NCBI GenBank assembly: GCA_030428885.1
Contig: JAUIEJ010000002.1
Location: 64,501-128,500, forward strand
Direction: 5' to 3'
Source: Gemmatimonadota bacterium
GTDB lineage: Bacteria > Gemmatimonadota > Gemmatimonadetes > Longimicrobiales > Gaopeijiaceae
DNA: 64,000 bases
Shown: piece by piece, positions 27,070 through 34,815 of the stretch
Position numbering within the stretch: the stretch's first letter is position 1
How the letters are laid out: each line of letters opens with the position of its first letter
Made by a program: the position numbers and the translations under genes
Notes under the pieces: model-generated
What the model saw: only the letters and a program-made list of their open reading frames with translations
Databases searched by the model: none
Told to the model about the DNA's origin: nothing

Positions 27070-27606
27070 ATGCGCGGTCCCCTCGTACTCGTCGCCACCG
27101 TGGCCCTGGGCGGCATCGTCTGGCTCGGCATGTCCCGTGCCCGCACCCCCGCCCCGGACCAGCCCGCGGCCACCGAGGACGCCGCTCCGGCACCCGCCGC
27201 CACCCTGGCCTCGGTGGATCCCTCCCTTCCCCCGGTGCGGGTCTTCAAGTCCCCCACGTGCGGCTGCTGCACCGACTGGGTGGCCCACCTCCGGGAGAAC
27301 GGGTTCGCCGTGGAGGTCGTGGACACCGACGATCTGGCGACGGTCAAGGCGGCCCTGGGCATTCCGGCCCCCATGGGCTCGTGCCACACGGCGGAGATCG
27401 GGGACTACGTGGTGGAAGGCCACGTCCCCGCCGGCGACATCAAGACCCTGCTGGCCGACGCCCCCGACGGCGTCCGGGGCCTGGCCGTGCCGGGCATGCC
27501 CGTGGGTTCGCCCGGCATGGAGGTGCCCGGTCAGGCCGCCGACCCCTACGACGTCGTGGCCCTGGGGGACGACGGCTCCACTTCGGTGTTCCGCTCCTAC
27601 CGCTGA
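27070..27606 (+). CDS. DUF411 domain-containing metal-binding protein
   Basis: 178-aa protein, membrane-anchored or secreted through MRGPLVLVATVALGGIVWLG. After an Ala/Pro linker, the DUF411 domain spans about 55-178. It has the thioredoxin-like start VRVFKSPTCGCCTDWVAHL with Cys64, Cys66 and Cys67, then MGSCHTAEIGDYVVEGHVP (Cys105, His106) and GLAVPGMPVGSPGMEVP. DUF411 proteins are frequently encoded with copper-resistance genes, and the Cys/His/Met set suits copper binding. No copper pump is in the window. The MarR/GbsR-type regulator gene starts 46 bases downstream and may control it. Confidence 0.82.
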   Translation: MRGPLVLVATVALGGIVWLGMSRARTPAPDQPAATEDAAPAPAATLASVDPSLPPVRVFKSPTCGCCTDWVAHLRENGFAVEVVDTDDLATVKAALGIPAPMGSCHTAEIGDYVVEGHVPAGDIKTLLADAPDGVRGLAVPGMPVGSPGMEVPGQAADPYDVVALGDDGSTSVFRSYR

Positions 27607-27652
27607 TCCGCGCCGGCCCCGGCGCTTCCCGCGGCCCCACCTCGAGCCCCTC

Positions 27653-28093
27653 ATGAGCGACGACACCGAGACGTTCATCGAAGCCGTGGCCCTGCATCTG
27701 CAGAGCCAGGGCGTGCCCCGCACCACCGGACGGGTGTTCGGCCACCTGCTCCTGGCGTCGGACCCGACGTCGCTGGATCAGCTCACCGAAGATCTCTCCA
27801 TCAGCAAGGCCAGCGCATCCACGGGCGCCCGCTATCTGGAACGCCTGGGGTTGGTGGAGCGGGTGCCCCGGCCCGGCGCCCGCCGGGACTACTACCGCAT
27901 CGTGGGCGATCCGGCTCGGGCCCTGGTCCTCCACGTGGATTCCATGCGGGAGATGGGGGCGATCCTGCAGGAGGGGCTCAAGGCCGTGCCGGGATCCAGG
28001 GGCGAGGTGCGTACCCGCCTCAACCGCATGGCCCAGGTGCACCGGGAGGCCACGACCTTTCTGGAGCGGCTCCTTCGTCGCAAGTACGGCTGA
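27653..28093 (+). CDS. GbsR/MarR family transcriptional regulator
   Basis: 146-aa DNA-binding protein. The N-terminus (FIEAVALHLQSQGVPRTTGRVFGHLLLAS) is the GbsR-type lead-in. The winged helix-turn-helix follows: SLDQLTEDLSISKASASTGARYLERLGLVERVPRPGARRDYYRI. The C-terminal half is helical and probably forms the dimer. GbsR homologs repress osmoprotectant uptake and efflux genes; here the neighbours are a DUF411 protein upstream and a DUF481 barrel downstream, so the target is unknown. Confidence 0.8.
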   Translation: MSDDTETFIEAVALHLQSQGVPRTTGRVFGHLLLASDPTSLDQLTEDLSISKASASTGARYLERLGLVERVPRPGARRDYYRIVGDPARALVLHVDSMREMGAILQEGLKAVPGSRGEVRTRLNRMAQVHREATTFLERLLRRKYG

Positions 28094-28191
28094 CGACGGG
28101 GCGGGCCGCGGACGACGGAACCCGGCGGCGCTCCGAGGGGTGGAATCTCGGACTGATCGACCCCCCCGTTCGTTTTCCGAGAGGTTCCTCC

Positions 28192-29061
28192 ATGCGTTCC
28201 CTTCTTCGCCCGGCCCTCGTGGGCGCCGCGCTGACCGTCCTCCTCGCCCCCGGATCCGCCGCCGCACAGGACGAGGATCCGGCCCGGACCCGGTGGGTCT
28301 TCCAGGGCGAACTCACCACCCTCCTCAGCCAGGGCAATTCCGAGTCGTTCACCGCGGGGCTCGGGGTCGTCGTGCGTCGGCAGTGGGAGAACGACGCCCT
28401 GCGCTTCGAGGTGGGCGGGATCCAGACCGAATCGTCGCGCATCACCCGCCAGGCCATCGGCACCGACGACGACTTCGAGGTCGACGTGGCCTACAACTCG
28501 GAGAAGACGGCCGAGTCGTACTATGCCAAGACCCGGTACGATCGCACCCTGAGCGAACGGTTCTTCGTGTACGGCGCCGTGGACTGGCTGCGCAACACCT
28601 TCGCCGGAATCGACAGCCGATTCCTCATGGCGGCCGGCGCCGGCAACACCTGGATCGACCGGGACAACGTCCGCTTCAAGACCAACTACGCCGTCACCTA
28701 CACGGTCCAGACCGACGTGGTGGAGCGGCCCGACGCCGACAAGAACTTCCCCGGCGCCCGCCTGGGGTGGGAGTACTGGAACCAGGTGTCGTCGAGCAGC
28801 ACCTTCGAGAGCACTCTCCTGGTCGACCTCAACCTGTCCGAGACCGACGACGTCCGGTACGACTTCACCAACTCCCTGGCGGTGAACGTCAGCGACAAGC
28901 TGGCCCTCAAGCCCAGCCTCCAGCTCCTGTACCGCACCCGGCCTTCCCTGGCCGAGGTGCCGCTGGTGTCGTCGGGAGGCATCGAGACGGGCCGGACGGT
29001 TCTGGCCGAGCTCGAGAAGCTCGACACCTTCTTCCGCCTGGCCCTGGTGCTGACCCTCTAG
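28192..29061 (+). CDS. DUF481 family outer-membrane protein
   Basis: 289-aa exported protein. The signal MRSLLRPALVGAALTVLLAP is cut near AAAQ. The rest is alternating-strand sequence typical of DUF481 (YdiY-like) outer-membrane barrels: FQGELTTLLSQGNSESFTAGLGVVVRRQW, SYYAKTRYDRTLSERFFVYGAVDWLRNTFAG, RLGWEYWNQVSSSSTFESTLLVDLNLSE, then VNVSDKLALKPSLQLLYR. The last strand ends FFRLALVLTL, without the classical terminal Phe. No function is established for the family. It follows the GbsR-like regulator on the same strand after 98 bases and is closed by a hairpin. Confidence 0.8.
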   Translation: MRSLLRPALVGAALTVLLAPGSAAAQDEDPARTRWVFQGELTTLLSQGNSESFTAGLGVVVRRQWENDALRFEVGGIQTESSRITRQAIGTDDDFEVDVAYNSEKTAESYYAKTRYDRTLSERFFVYGAVDWLRNTFAGIDSRFLMAAGAGNTWIDRDNVRFKTNYAVTYTVQTDVVERPDADKNFPGARLGWEYWNQVSSSSTFESTLLVDLNLSETDDVRYDFTNSLAVNVSDKLALKPSLQLLYRTRPSLAEVPLVSSGGIETGRTVLAELEKLDTFFRLALVLTL

Positions 29062-29085
29062 TCGAGAGGGCACCGGAGCGGGTCC

Positions 29086-29118
29086 CGGGCCCCTCGCGCC
29101 TCGTGCGCGGGGGGCCCG
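29086..29118 (+). terminator. Hairpin after DUF481 gene
   Basis: CGGGCCCCTCGCGC pairs with GCGCGGGGGGCCCG over 14 positions, with one U-G pair and a five-base loop, 24 bases past the DUF481 stop. No T tract follows. Confidence 0.5.
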
Positions 29119-29155
29119 CGCCGTCGGGGCCCCTCCGGGTGTTGCCCCAGGCGCC

Positions 29156-30463
29156 GTGGACCACGAGCATGGCGGGATGCAACGACGACCCGTGGGAATC
29201 ATCGGGGCCGGTCCGGCCGGACTGGCCATGGCCGCGGCCCTGAGGGAGCGGGGTCTGGACTTCGAGATCCTGGACGCCGGAGCGGGTTTCGGCGGGATCT
29301 GGGACATCCATCGGGCCGAGACGCCCATGTACGACTCGGCCCACTTCATCTCGTCGCGCACGCTGTCGGCCTTTCCGGGCCACCCCATGCCCGTGGGGTT
29401 TCCCGACTATCCGCGCCACGACCAGATCCTGGACTACCTGCGGGCGTACGCCCGGGAGCACGATCTCGCCCCCCACACCCGCTTCGGGCTGCGGGTGACG
29501 TCGGCGCGGCGAGCCGGCGACGGCGACTGGACGGTGGGCACCGACGCCGGCACCGAGCACCGATATCGGGCCCTGTGCGCCGCCGTGGGCACCAACTGGC
29601 ACCCGGTGACGCCCGACGTGCCCGGCGCCTTCGACGGCACGGCGTTCCACTCCTTCGACTACCGCTCGCCCCAGGTGTTTCGGGATCGCCGGGTGCTGGT
29701 GGTGGGGGGCGGCAACTCGGGCTGCGACATCGCCTGCGACGCCGCCGGCTCGGCTCGTCGGGCGTTCATCAGCCTCCGCCGCGGATACCATTTCGTGCCG
29801 AAGTACATCTTCGGTCGGCCGGCCGACGTCTTCGCCCACGAAGGCCCCCCCCTCCCGGGGTGGCTGGAGCGACGGGTCTTCGGCTTCCTGCTCCGGCGGC
29901 TGCTGGTGGGCGATCTCACCCGGTTCGGGCTCCCGGCGCCCGACCACGCCCTCCTGGAGTCCCATCCGATCCTCAACACCCGACTGCTCCACCACCTGGG
30001 GCACGGCGATCTGGAAGTCCGTCCCGACGTGGTGGCCCTCCACGGATCGGAGGTGGAGTTCGCCGACGGCCGGCGAGAGGAGATCGACGTGGTGGTGTGG
30101 GCCACCGGGTATCGGAAGACGCTTCCCTTCCTGGCGCCGGAGGTCCTGGACCTGGGCGCGGGGGCGGGCGATCTGTACCTGCAGACGGCGCACCGGCGGG
30201 TGCCCGATCTCTTCGTGCTGGGGCTGTTCGAGACCGACGGCGCCGCCTATCCCCTGTTCGGACTGCAGGGTCGCCTGGTGGCGGCGGCCCTGGATCCCCA
30301 GCTTCCGCCCGCGCGTCGAGAGGCGTGGGATCGGCGCCGGGCCGAGTATCGCCCCGACCTCCGGGGGGGCCGTCGCTACCTCGCCTCCCCCCGCCACACC
30401 TTCTACGTGCACTCCGACAGCTACCGGCGGGCGCTGGACACCGAGATCGCCCGCCTGGCGTGA
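29156..30463 (+). CDS. Flavin-containing monooxygenase-like NAD(P)/FAD protein
   Basis: 435-aa flavoprotein of the FMO/Baeyer-Villiger type. VGIIGAGPAGLAMAAALRERG at 13-33 binds FAD, and LVVGGGNSGCDIACDAA near 181-197 binds NADPH. Between them FDGTAFHSFDYRSP (about 161-174) matches the FxGxxxHxxx(Y/F) fingerprint of N-oxygenating FMOs. VVWATGYRKTLPFL is the late ATG-type motif. It should insert one oxygen into a soft nucleophile; the substrate is unknown. The start may be GTG 29156 or ATG 29177, and neither has a clear ribosome site. The leading residues DHEHGGM after the GTG are His-rich. It is convergent with the RimK-like gene, four bases apart. Confidence 0.85.
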   Translation: MDHEHGGMQRRPVGIIGAGPAGLAMAAALRERGLDFEILDAGAGFGGIWDIHRAETPMYDSAHFISSRTLSAFPGHPMPVGFPDYPRHDQILDYLRAYAREHDLAPHTRFGLRVTSARRAGDGDWTVGTDAGTEHRYRALCAAVGTNWHPVTPDVPGAFDGTAFHSFDYRSPQVFRDRRVLVVGGGNSGCDIACDAAGSARRAFISLRRGYHFVPKYIFGRPADVFAHEGPPLPGWLERRVFGFLLRRLLVGDLTRFGLPAPDHALLESHPILNTRLLHHLGHGDLEVRPDVVALHGSEVEFADGRREEIDVVVWATGYRKTLPFLAPEVLDLGAGAGDLYLQTAHRRVPDLFVLGLFETDGAAYPLFGLQGRLVAAALDPQLPPARREAWDRRRAEYRPDLRGGRRYLASPRHTFYVHSDSYRRALDTEIARLA

Positions 30464-30467
30464 CGTC

Positions 30468-31946
30468 TCACCCCCGGGTCGGGCGGGTGCGGGCCTCCAG
30501 CCGACGCACGAATTCCCGCACGATCCGGGAGTAGAGCTCGGGGCCCAGGACCGCGTCCTCCACCCCGGCGTCGATGTTGGGATTGTCGTTGATCTCGATG
30601 ACCTTCACGCCCTCCGCCGTGTCCTTGAGGTCCACGCCGTACAACCCGTCGCCCACCAGGCCCGCGGCCCGGCAGGCCGTCTCGAGGACGGCCCGGGGCA
30701 CCTCGTCCACCGGGACGGTCTCCACCGCCCCCTCCCGGTCGCCGGCGGGAGCCCCGTGGTGCAGGATCTGCCAGTGTCCCCGGGACATGAAGTAGCGGCA
30801 AGCGAAGAGCGGTTCCCCGGCCAGGATGCCGATGCGCCAGTCGTAGGGCGTGTAGGTCCACGCCTGGGCCAGGAGCAGCTCGGAGTGCTCGAAGAGGGGC
30901 AGCGCCCGAGCCTCGAGCTCCTGCCGGTCGGCCACCTTGAACACCCCCCGGCTGAAGGCCCCGTCGGGCACCTTCAGGATCATGGGGTAGCCCAGGGCGT
31001 CCTCGGCCCGCTGGAGTTCGTCCCGGGCGACCACCACGCTCCGGGGCGTGGGCACCCGCTCCCGGGCCAGGAGCTCGGCCAGGTAGATCTTGTTGGTGCA
31101 GCGCAGGATCGAATCCGGGTCGTCCATGACCACCAGTCCCTCGGCCGCCGCCCGCCGGGCGAAGCGGTAGGTGTGGTGGTTGACGTTGGTGGTCTCCCGG
31201 ATGAAGAGGGCGTCGAACTCGGCGAGGCGCCCGAAGTCCTTCCGGGTGATGAGACGCGCCGCCAGCCCTTCCCTCCGGGCGGCCCGGAGAAACGCCGCCA
31301 GCGCCCGCCGGTCCGACGGGGCGAGGGCTTCGTCGGGATCGTGGAGCACCGCCAGCTCCCACCGCCCCGCGACCCGGGTGCGGGGGCGACGCCACGGCCG
31401 CCGCAGGTGGCGGTGGAGCGCGGCCAGCACCCGGTCCTCCAGTTCGGGGGGGACCCGGGACCACCCCGCCGTCCGGATGGCGGTGATGCGCCACTCCTCC
31501 TTCCGGCGCAATTCCACCCGGAGGAGGGGGGCCGGAAAGGCGTCGAAGACGGCCCGCCCGAGTCCCTTCAGTTCAGGCGTCTCGGACTCGCCGAAGACCA
31601 GGAACACGTCCTGGGTGTCCGCGCCCTCCCCGACCCGGGCCGTCAGCGCCTTCTGGGTGCGGGCGTCCAGCGCCTCCACGTCGGCCAGGTACAGGGTCTT
31701 CCGGCTCAGGTCCTGGATCGTCCGGACCGAGGGCAGCACCCGGTGCCCCCGGGCTTCGGCCAGGAGCGAGGCGTAGTACCCCGCCGAGTGGTACTGCATG
31801 TCCCGACACAGATTCACCACCCGCACGCCCCGGCGCTCCGACCAGGCCGGATCGGTCAGATAGCTCCGGACGGGCACGGCGTGGAGGGGCGCGAACCGCT
31901 GGGCCACGGGCCCGGGCGTGTCCAGGAGGACGATGTGTTCGGACAT
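30468..31946 (-). CDS. RimK family ATP-grasp ligase with RLAN-type N-terminal domain
   Basis: 492-aa carboxylate-amine/thiol ligase. Residues 1 to about 160 (VRVVNLCRDMQYHSAGYYASLLAEARGHRVLPSV) match the RimK-like ATP-grasp N-terminal domain. The ATP-grasp domain at about 280-485 has NVNHHTYRFARRAA, CTNKIYLAELL, YPMILKVPDGAFSRGVFKV with the ATP Lys and the small-residue loop, and LYGVDLKDTAEGVKVIEINDNPNID with the metal-binding ExN. It should join a carboxylate to an amine using ATP, as in adding Glu to proteins or making small peptides. It starts two bases after the GNAT-C39 gene stop. This domain pairing is known from predicted peptide-synthesis operons, but the product is not known here. 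Confidence 0.82.
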   Translation of the reverse strand: MSEHIVLLDTPGPVAQRFAPLHAVPVRSYLTDPAWSERRGVRVVNLCRDMQYHSAGYYASLLAEARGHRVLPSVRTIQDLSRKTLYLADVEALDARTQKALTARVGEGADTQDVFLVFGESETPELKGLGRAVFDAFPAPLLRVELRRKEEWRITAIRTAGWSRVPPELEDRVLAALHRHLRRPWRRPRTRVAGRWELAVLHDPDEALAPSDRRALAAFLRAARREGLAARLITRKDFGRLAEFDALFIRETTNVNHHTYRFARRAAAEGLVVMDDPDSILRCTNKIYLAELLARERVPTPRSVVVARDELQRAEDALGYPMILKVPDGAFSRGVFKVADRQELEARALPLFEHSELLLAQAWTYTPYDWRIGILAGEPLFACRYFMSRGHWQILHHGAPAGDREGAVETVPVDEVPRAVLETACRAAGLVGDGLYGVDLKDTAEGVKVIEINDNPNIDAGVEDAVLGPELYSRIVREFVRRLEARTRPTRG

Positions 31947-31948
31947 GG

Positions 31949-33085
31949 TCACGCCTCGCCGGGGCGGTGGGGGCCGATGAACAGCACGGCGCCCAGCCCC
32001 CGGCGCCCGTATCGGGCCATGCGGTCGAACTGGACCCGACCGATGGGCATGTTGATGGAGTCGGCCGCCGTCTCCCCTTCGGCTTCGTCGATGAAGGGAT
32101 CGCGGACGTACACGAAGTGTTCGTCGAAGCCCGTGATCACCACCCAGTGGGGCGCCCGGGTTCCGTAGATGGCCCACGAACTGATGAGAACCACGGGCAC
32201 GGCCCCCGCGCGGAACCGGTCTTCCAGCGCCTCCGGGGACACCCGCCCGAAGTGCACCGGCAGGCCCACCCGGGCCGCCTCCCGCTCCATGTCGGCCTGG
32301 ACCAGGGCCATGACCTCCTTCTTCTCGGGACTCCGGACCGACTCCAGCATCAGGCTGCCCTCGGAACTCAGGTGGAGTTCCACGTCGAAGCCCCGGTTCC
32401 ACGCCGCCAGGGCCAGTCCGTAGGGGCCGCATCCGCCGTGGCCCGAGGTCATGAAGACGGTGGTGGCCTCGCGCCAGAGGCGGAGTTCCAGGGCCCGGTC
32501 GGGCACCAGGTCGGGATCCAGGGCCGTGAACGCCATGATGAGCGCCGCCGGTCCGCAGGTGAAGTCCAGGGTCTGGCGATAATAGGGTACCCGCACCAGG
32601 GTGGGCCGGAGCCCCGCGTCCACGGCCTTCTCGTACCGCCACGCGCCCATGTGGTCGGCGTAGTAGTCGGCGTACTCGCCGAACCGTCGATAGCCCAGGG
32701 ACTCGAAGAGGGCCACGGACGCCCCGTTGTCCCGCCGGATCTCCAGCCGCACCCACGCCCGTTCATGGGACCACGCCTCGGCCTCCGCCGCCTCCACGAG
32801 GCGGCGTCCCACGCCCCGGCCCCGCATGCGGGGATCCACGGCAATGGAATAGAGCCGAGCCGTGGCCGTTCCCCGGGAGAAGAGCAGGATGACGCTTCCC
32901 ACCACGCCGTGGTCCGGATCGTCGGCCACCAGAACGGCGGCGTGAGCCCGGAGCAGGAGGTGCCGGAGGGCGCGCCGGGTGATCCGGTCGTCGTCGAAGG
33001 CCGCGACCTCCAGTGCCGCCAGGGCCTCGAGATCGTCGGGTGTCGCAGGGCGGATCGCCGGGGCTCCGGACGGAGCGGAAGACAT
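31949..33085 (-). CDS. GNAT acetyltransferase fused to C39-like cysteine peptidase
   Basis: 378-aa fusion. Residues about 10-150 are a GNAT N-acetyltransferase with the acetyl-CoA loop VDPRMRGRGVGRRLVEAAE and the ALFESLGYRRFGEY C-terminal motif. Residues about 163-378 are a papain-like C39 peptidase: Cys177 in QTLDFTCGPAAL, His314 in RAPHWVVITGF and Asp330 in VYVRDPF form a plausible triad. C39 domains usually cut leader peptides at a Gly-Gly site, yet no ABC exporter is fused or adjacent. Co-occurrence with the RimK-like ligase suggests that one complex ligates, acetylates and trims a peptide or protein tail. The fusion itself is seen directly; the joint role is inferred. Confidence 0.82.
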   Translation of the reverse strand: MSSAPSGAPAIRPATPDDLEALAALEVAAFDDDRITRRALRHLLLRAHAAVLVADDPDHGVVGSVILLFSRGTATARLYSIAVDPRMRGRGVGRRLVEAAEAEAWSHERAWVRLEIRRDNGASVALFESLGYRRFGEYADYYADHMGAWRYEKAVDAGLRPTLVRVPYYRQTLDFTCGPAALIMAFTALDPDLVPDRALELRLWREATTVFMTSGHGGCGPYGLALAAWNRGFDVELHLSSEGSLMLESVRSPEKKEVMALVQADMEREAARVGLPVHFGRVSPEALEDRFRAGAVPVVLISSWAIYGTRAPHWVVITGFDEHFVYVRDPFIDEAEGETAADSINMPIGRVQFDRMARYGRRGLGAVLFIGPHRPGEA

Positions 33086-33172
33086 GGGCGAGGGCGACGG
33101 AGGGGGCGGTGGGGGTGGCCCGGTGGAGTCTGGAAAGATCGCGTCGTCCGACGGGCGTCCGCCAGAGCCCCC

Positions 33173-33778
33173 CTACGACTCCGTCTCGGGGCGGGAGAGG
33201 TCGTCGGGGTGGTCCACGTCCCGGAGCACCCCCGGATCGTCCACGTCGACCCAGGCCACGGCGTGGGGCCGGCCTTCCAGGAGGCGACCGGCCCCGGCGT
33301 CCCCGGTGAGACGCCGGATCGCGGGAAAGTGCTCCGCGCCCCACAGCACCGGGTTGCCCCGGCGGCCGTGGTGCCGGGGCACGCACACCGAATGCCCCCG
33401 ATCGGGGCGGAACGCCGCCACGAGACGCCGGACCGTGGCCGGCGCCACCCAGGGCATGTCCCCCAGGAGCACCACCACGCCCCGGGCCCTCTCCGGGAGC
33501 GCCTCGACCCCCCGAACCAGCGAGGACGCCAGCCCCCGGGCCGGATCGGGGTTCCGGGCCACCACGACCCCCCGATGCGCCACCGCCGCCTCCACGGCCG
33601 CGGATTCGTGTCCGGTGACCACCACCACGGGCTCCAGGCCGGCCGCGGCGGCCGTGGCGGCCACACGGGCCACCATGGCCTCGCCCTCCACGGGAAACAG
33701 AAGCTTGGTGCCCTCCCCGGCCCGGGTGGAGAGGCCGGCGGCCAGGATCACGCCGGCGAGGCCGGGGTCACCCGCCAC
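33173..33778 (-). CDS. MobA-like nucleotidyltransferase
   Basis: 201-aa NTP transferase of the MobA/MocA type. AGVILAAGLSTRAGEGTKLLFPVEGEAMV holds the nucleotide loop and Lys. VVLLGDMPWVAPATV gives the metal-binding Asp, followed by RRGNPVLWGAEHFPAIRRLTGDAGAGRLL with the GNP motif of the molybdenum-cofactor cytidylyltransferases. The GTG start at 33778 lies 11 bases inside the xdhC-like gene. With that partner, a role in making or inserting CMP-type molybdopterin cofactor for a Mo-hydroxylase is likely. No such hydroxylase is in the window. The longer upstream ORF start lacks homology and was not used. Confidence 0.82.
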   Translation of the reverse strand: MAGDPGLAGVILAAGLSTRAGEGTKLLFPVEGEAMVARVAATAAAAGLEPVVVVTGHESAAVEAAVAHRGVVVARNPDPARGLASSLVRGVEALPERARGVVVLLGDMPWVAPATVRRLVAAFRPDRGHSVCVPRHHGRRGNPVLWGAEHFPAIRRLTGDAGAGRLLEGRPHAVAWVDVDDPGVLRDVDHPDDLSRPETES

Positions 33779-34784
33779 GGACCGCGCCGCCCCCCCGGAG
33801 CACCCCCACGATCTCGGCCAGGATCGACACGGCGATCTCCTCCGGCGCCCGCCCTCCCAGGTCGAGGCCCACCGGGGCGTGGATGCGGTCGAGTTCCGCC
33901 GCCGTGAGTCCAGCCTCACCCAGGCGGTCCCGGCGCCGGGCGTGGGTACGCCGGCTGCCCAGGGCCCCCACGTAGAAGGCCCGGCTCCGGACGGCGTACG
34001 CCAACGCCGGGTCGTCGAGCTTCGGATCGTGGGTGAGGGCCACCACCGCCGTGCGGCCGTCCAGGGCGAGGGCTTCGAGCCCTTCGGCGGGCCACGACGA
34101 CACCACGTCCACGTCGGGAAACCGTTCGGGGGAGGCGAAATCGGATCGGGGATCCACGACGCTCACGGCAAACCCGGCGACCCGAGCCAGGGCGGCCAGG
34201 GGCTGGGCGATGTGCACCGCGCCCACCAGCACGATCCGGACGGGGGGCAGATACGCCCGGAGGAAGACCGGGCCGTGGGGGCCCTCCACCACCCGCCCCC
34301 CACCGGCCCATGCCTCCCGGACGGCTTCCTCGGGGAGATCGGCCTGGAGGGCCGCGTCGGCGACCCCGCCGCCCTGGAGGTCCAGGGCCAGAATCCGGCC
34401 GTCGTCTCCCGGCCCCACCCGGCTCACGGCCCGGAGCAGGCCGGGCGGCCAGCCGCCGGACTCCTCCCCCACGGGATGGACCACCACCCGGATGGACCCG
34501 CCGCACGCCAGCCCCACGGCCCATGCGTCGGCGTCGGCCACGCCGTAGCGCAGATCCCGGGGCCGTGCGTCGCTCAACACCCCCCGGGCCTCGTCCACCA
34601 CCGCCACCTCGACGCAGCCCCCCGAGACCGAGCCCACGAAGCGGCCCTGGTCGTCCACCACCATGTGGCTCCCGGGGCGCCGCGGCGCCGAGCCCCAGGT
34701 CTCCACCACCGTGGCCAGGGCCACGCCCCGGCCCTCGTCGTACCAGGCGAGGGCCCGGCCCAGGACGTGGGGATCGGTATGCAT
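33768..34784 (-). CDS. XdhC/CoxI family molybdenum-hydroxylase maturation protein
   Basis: 338-aa protein of the XdhC/CoxI family, which delivers sulfurated molybdenum cofactor to xanthine- or CO-dehydrogenase-type enzymes. The N-terminal XdhC domain has GVALATVVETWGSAPRRPGSHMVVDDQGRFVGSVSGGCVE. The C-terminal Rossmann domain starts at PVRIVLVGAVHIAQPLAALA and includes DDPALAYAVRSRAFYVGALGSRRTHARR and the ending IHAPVGLDLGGRAPEEIAVSILAEI. It overlaps the MobA-like gene by 11 bases. The pair resembles a cofactor-handling module detached from its enzyme genes. Confidence 0.87.
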   Translation of the reverse strand: MHTDPHVLGRALAWYDEGRGVALATVVETWGSAPRRPGSHMVVDDQGRFVGSVSGGCVEVAVVDEARGVLSDARPRDLRYGVADADAWAVGLACGGSIRVVVHPVGEESGGWPPGLLRAVSRVGPGDDGRILALDLQGGGVADAALQADLPEEAVREAWAGGGRVVEGPHGPVFLRAYLPPVRIVLVGAVHIAQPLAALARVAGFAVSVVDPRSDFASPERFPDVDVVSSWPAEGLEALALDGRTAVVALTHDPKLDDPALAYAVRSRAFYVGALGSRRTHARRRDRLGEAGLTAAELDRIHAPVGLDLGGRAPEEIAVSILAEIVGVLRGGGAVRGG

Positions 34785-34815
34785 GGCCCGATCCTGCGCC
34801 CCGAGCCCGAACCCG

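Noticed and set aside
31949-33085. Bacteriocin-type ABC exporter with C39 domain
   Set aside because: The C39-like part is fused to a GNAT domain; no membrane or ATP-binding region is present.
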